From NCBI RefSeq assembly GCF_021130785.1, contig NC_060211.1:123763001-123827000 (forward strand): DNA of 64,000 bases, written 5' to 3'. Below, in pieces: positions 61,353 through 64,000 of this stretch. Each line of letters opens with the position of its first letter. The first letter of the stretch is position 1. The stretch comes from Homalodisca vitripennis. Lineage: Eukaryota; Arthropoda; Insecta; Hemiptera; Cicadellidae. The notes beneath the pieces are model-generated. The model saw nothing but the letters and a program-made list of their open reading frames with translations. It ran no database searches and was not told the origin of the DNA. The position numbers and the translations under genes are program-made.

Positions 61353-64000
61353 TATATGTGGAAGTATACAAAATATGTTTTCTTTTCCATATAACACATG
61401 ACGTTTAAATTCTCCTGATGTAATAGGCATTAATATAATTAAGCTAGTAAGGTCAATATGCTAGCATGTCACATCATACATCTCATAATCAAGTATCTGT
61501 CAATATTTAATGACACAATTTTATAGCACTGCAAGTACAAGCAACCTACTATGCCAGTGAATTGTCCATTATTGAATCACTTATTTTGTAGAGACAGAAA
61601 AATTCTCTTTTTAATTTTGTTCTATCCCTCCTATTTTTTATGCTAAGGCTAGATCCATAAAGATGTTTGGTTTACTAAACAGATCCAATAGAAGTTTGTC
61701 ACTGACAAATAGAGAGTACCTTGTTTAACAAAAGTGACAGACAGGAGCTGCACTTTTGCTCAATAAGACCCATTTGTCTTTTCTAATAATAATTAATCAA
61801 TTTGTAATATTCAATTTTATGTACAATTGCTTCGTTATTTTGATGTAGTGTAACCAAAACTTTAAAACCGTTTTCTTTTTTACACATGACGTTCATAAAT
61901 TTTTGTAATTATTTAATATACAAAACATAAGGTAAATATTTTTATTGTGTATTAATCATAACAAAATCTAATATTCTGTAATATTATATATTATGAAGCT
62001 TCTCTAAACGGTATAATTTATAAAGATTAGTTTTATCAAAAAGTTTTCATAACATAGATAACTTGTTTTAAACAAATTAACAAAACATCATTTCAGCTGC
62101 TTAAATTCGTTTCTTCAGCATACTTATATTAAATGTATATTATCATTAGGTTTATTAACTTCGTTATTGCTCCAATTTGAAAACCGTTCTTTTTTTTACA
62201 ATGTCCCTTTACGTTCATAAGTGAAATTTTCATTACAATGCCTAAAATGTTCAGAGTACTTCATTTTACATACGACAACAAATCTAAAGTAGTATGAAAG
62301 TTGATACAATCATACGAGAATATGTAGATTATCAAGCACTAAAAATAAAATAATAATATCGTAAACAATAACAAAACATCATTTCAGCGCAATCATTCGT
62401 TGTTTACACTACTTACCTCACTATAACTAATTATCACAGTTTTTAACCTAACTCAAGACAAAAAATTAGAGTGTATCATTTACATGACATCAATAAATAT
62501 CATCTTCAGCCTTTAAAAATGTTCAGGGATACTTCATTTCTAACATAGACAACATTAAGTTCTGTGATGGTGATGGTTAACTTACACATTTGGTTGAGCG
62601 TCAATGAAGCACTCAGTGGGCTGAAACAATTTCGTTTATGCCTACGGATGTTAAGTTTTCTATTCTCTATGAGTTAATCTGTATGACAGCATGACGATAA
62701 TGTAATGTGACTACATGATTAACATTTAGCATATAACTTTAGCGAGGCCTATTACACAACACATGTCTACAGTAATTTTGCGAAATTTGGAAAAATACTG
62801 GGATAATCACAAGTAACAGTAATTGCCTACATCATTGTACATTCTACTGATATAATATATAAAAATTTGGTTGTAAAAATTTCAAATAAATATGTCTAAT
62901 AATTTTAAATTTGAAAGGATAGGGCATATATTTCAATCCAACAATAAAAAAGACAAACAATGGCAAGGTATCCTGATAAAACGGTGAACAAAAAAAGTAA
63001 ACTAAATTATAAAATGGATCGATAAAAATGGGACCAGCAAGTCCTACCATGATAAAACATGCAGACGACTATAATGTTAAGAAAACAAGAAAGGCTAGTC
63101 ATCAAATTATATTAATGGCATATCCTTTTGGATTATAATGTATTGAAGGAAATGTTGGTAATAAAAATAAGCGTTGCTGGATATAAAATGTTTCATCAAT
63201 ACAATTTACGCATTTTTTCAGCTGTTCCACAGAGATTTAGTTGAAACTTTTTAAACCAGCTGGCTTTATTAAATGTGATTTTTTTATGTTTGCATTTATT
63301 TTCTTTTTAATTTTAACGGGTTTCTAACGTACTAATTTTATACTTCCATTAAAACAAGTAACAGTGGATAAATATTTTGGCAGTACACTATTTCGTAGAC
63401 ATAAAACGGTCTGATTGATCTAGGGTGAAACACTGTTTTATATAACAAAGCATACGTCGTCATACAGTCTTCATGAAAATCCAGTTTTTAATTTTTTGAC
63501 CAGTGGTATTAGTACCATGATATAATGTGGACTTATGTGTGCATTGCTGTCCACCTGGTGAGAGGTTCCAAACAGTTAGTGCAAGTTAACCTGCTCTTCA
63601 ACAGAATCTGAAATTATGTGTCTCCGAAAAAGAACCTAAAGGTCCAGCTTTGCACCACTCCGAATGGTAAATAACATATATTACATTCTTCCTCGATCGC
63701 AGTCCTTGTTAGTTGTATTTAATTTTGTTTTTTAGAATTTATACCAGCACGAGTAGAAAAAGTATCATGATTTGACAAATAACAAAACAAATTACCCTTT
63801 AGCCATGGGGTAATTAACATACAGTGAATGCATTATCCCTCAACGTAAACCACACTGCCTTACGTTGCACCCAGGTTGGTTAGGGTTTGAATCTTCACTA
63901 AAATATTTATAAAAAAGCCATATAATCAATGTGAAAAAACTATTTTATAACCACAAATAACATTAACCCAATCAAAATAAAAAAATCATTTGGGAAAACT

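Larger units (their letters stand above)
59640..61590. mobile_element. Unclassified insertion in unit R3
   Basis: R3 matches R1 up to about 59635 and again from about 61590, while R1 has only a few dozen bases between (26700-26760). The inserted sequence opens with a CCCGCGGCTTCGCCCGCG fragment. It includes a Ser/Arg-codon-rich G+C patch ending in (TA)n (59865-60008), then 1.1 kb with TTGATTGGCCAATG (a CCAAT-like box), CTTCTAGATCCTTCCGG and an AATAAA near 61194. This could be a solo LTR or a nested set of repeats; I found no coding motifs. Confidence 0.45.
53850..63800. repeat. Long duplicated unit, copy R3
   Basis: Same landmark order as R1 and R2. It is interrupted by a (TA)n-flanked repeat (58785-59402) and an unclassified insertion (about 59640-61590). 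After these, homology to R1 26760-29040 resumes and runs to about 63800. The left end is preceded by an extra tandem copy of the AGATCCTTTGTCAAGGAT block at 53290-53600. Confidence 0.85.

Overview
This is a strongly A+T-rich stretch of a eukaryotic nuclear genome. It has long gene-poor intervals, many (TA)n microsatellites and many decayed transposable elements. A piggyBac transposon, a Penelope-like fragment and 'CCCGCGGCTTCGC' interspersed repeats with (TA)n ends suggest an arthropod, most probably an insect (inference). I see no bacterial gene organisation, no rRNA or tRNA gene, and no host protein-coding gene that I can name with confidence.

The first 21 kb is mostly unique A+T-rich DNA. 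It holds an imperfect inverted-repeat pair (about 398-786), a 142-144 bp tandem repeat (3178-3506), the GIY-YIG endonuclease end of a Penelope-like retroelement (3720-4164, frameshifted), one 'CCCGCGGCTTCGC' repeat (12221-12716) and several (TA)n tracts.

From about 21 kb to the right edge the window is dominated by a unit of roughly 8-10 kb present three times in the same orientation: R1 about 21040-29290, R2 about 38100-47640 and R3 about 53850-63800. Partial copies lie at about 33080-33310, 45980-46260 and 48080-49140. Each unit carries different later insertions: R1 a 1036 bp piggyBac-like non-autonomous element at a TTAA site that is still empty in R2 and R3; R2 a retroposon-bearing insertion of about 2.5 kb; R3 a (TA)n-flanked repeat and an unclassified insertion of about 1.9 kb. 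Small G+C-richer islands inside the units look like minus-strand exons. They have conserved splice-like ends and identical lengths between copies (89 and 67 bp). A lineage-specific duplicated gene or long non-coding RNA is possible but unproven.

The clearest protein-coding element is a nearly complete piggyBac transposon between R1 and R2 (30337-33001, flanked by TTAA). It encodes a minus-strand transposase with all three catalytic aspartates and a C-terminal Cys/His cluster. One in-frame TAA interrupts the reading frame. That stop lies inside a sequence resembling a 63 nt, frame-preserving intron, and a conserved-looking peptide is readable in another frame across it. Downstream (35645-36225) is a relic of the C-terminal reverse-transcriptase region of a LINE. 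Nothing indicates that the listed pieces form a common pathway; they are best read as a history of duplication and transposition.
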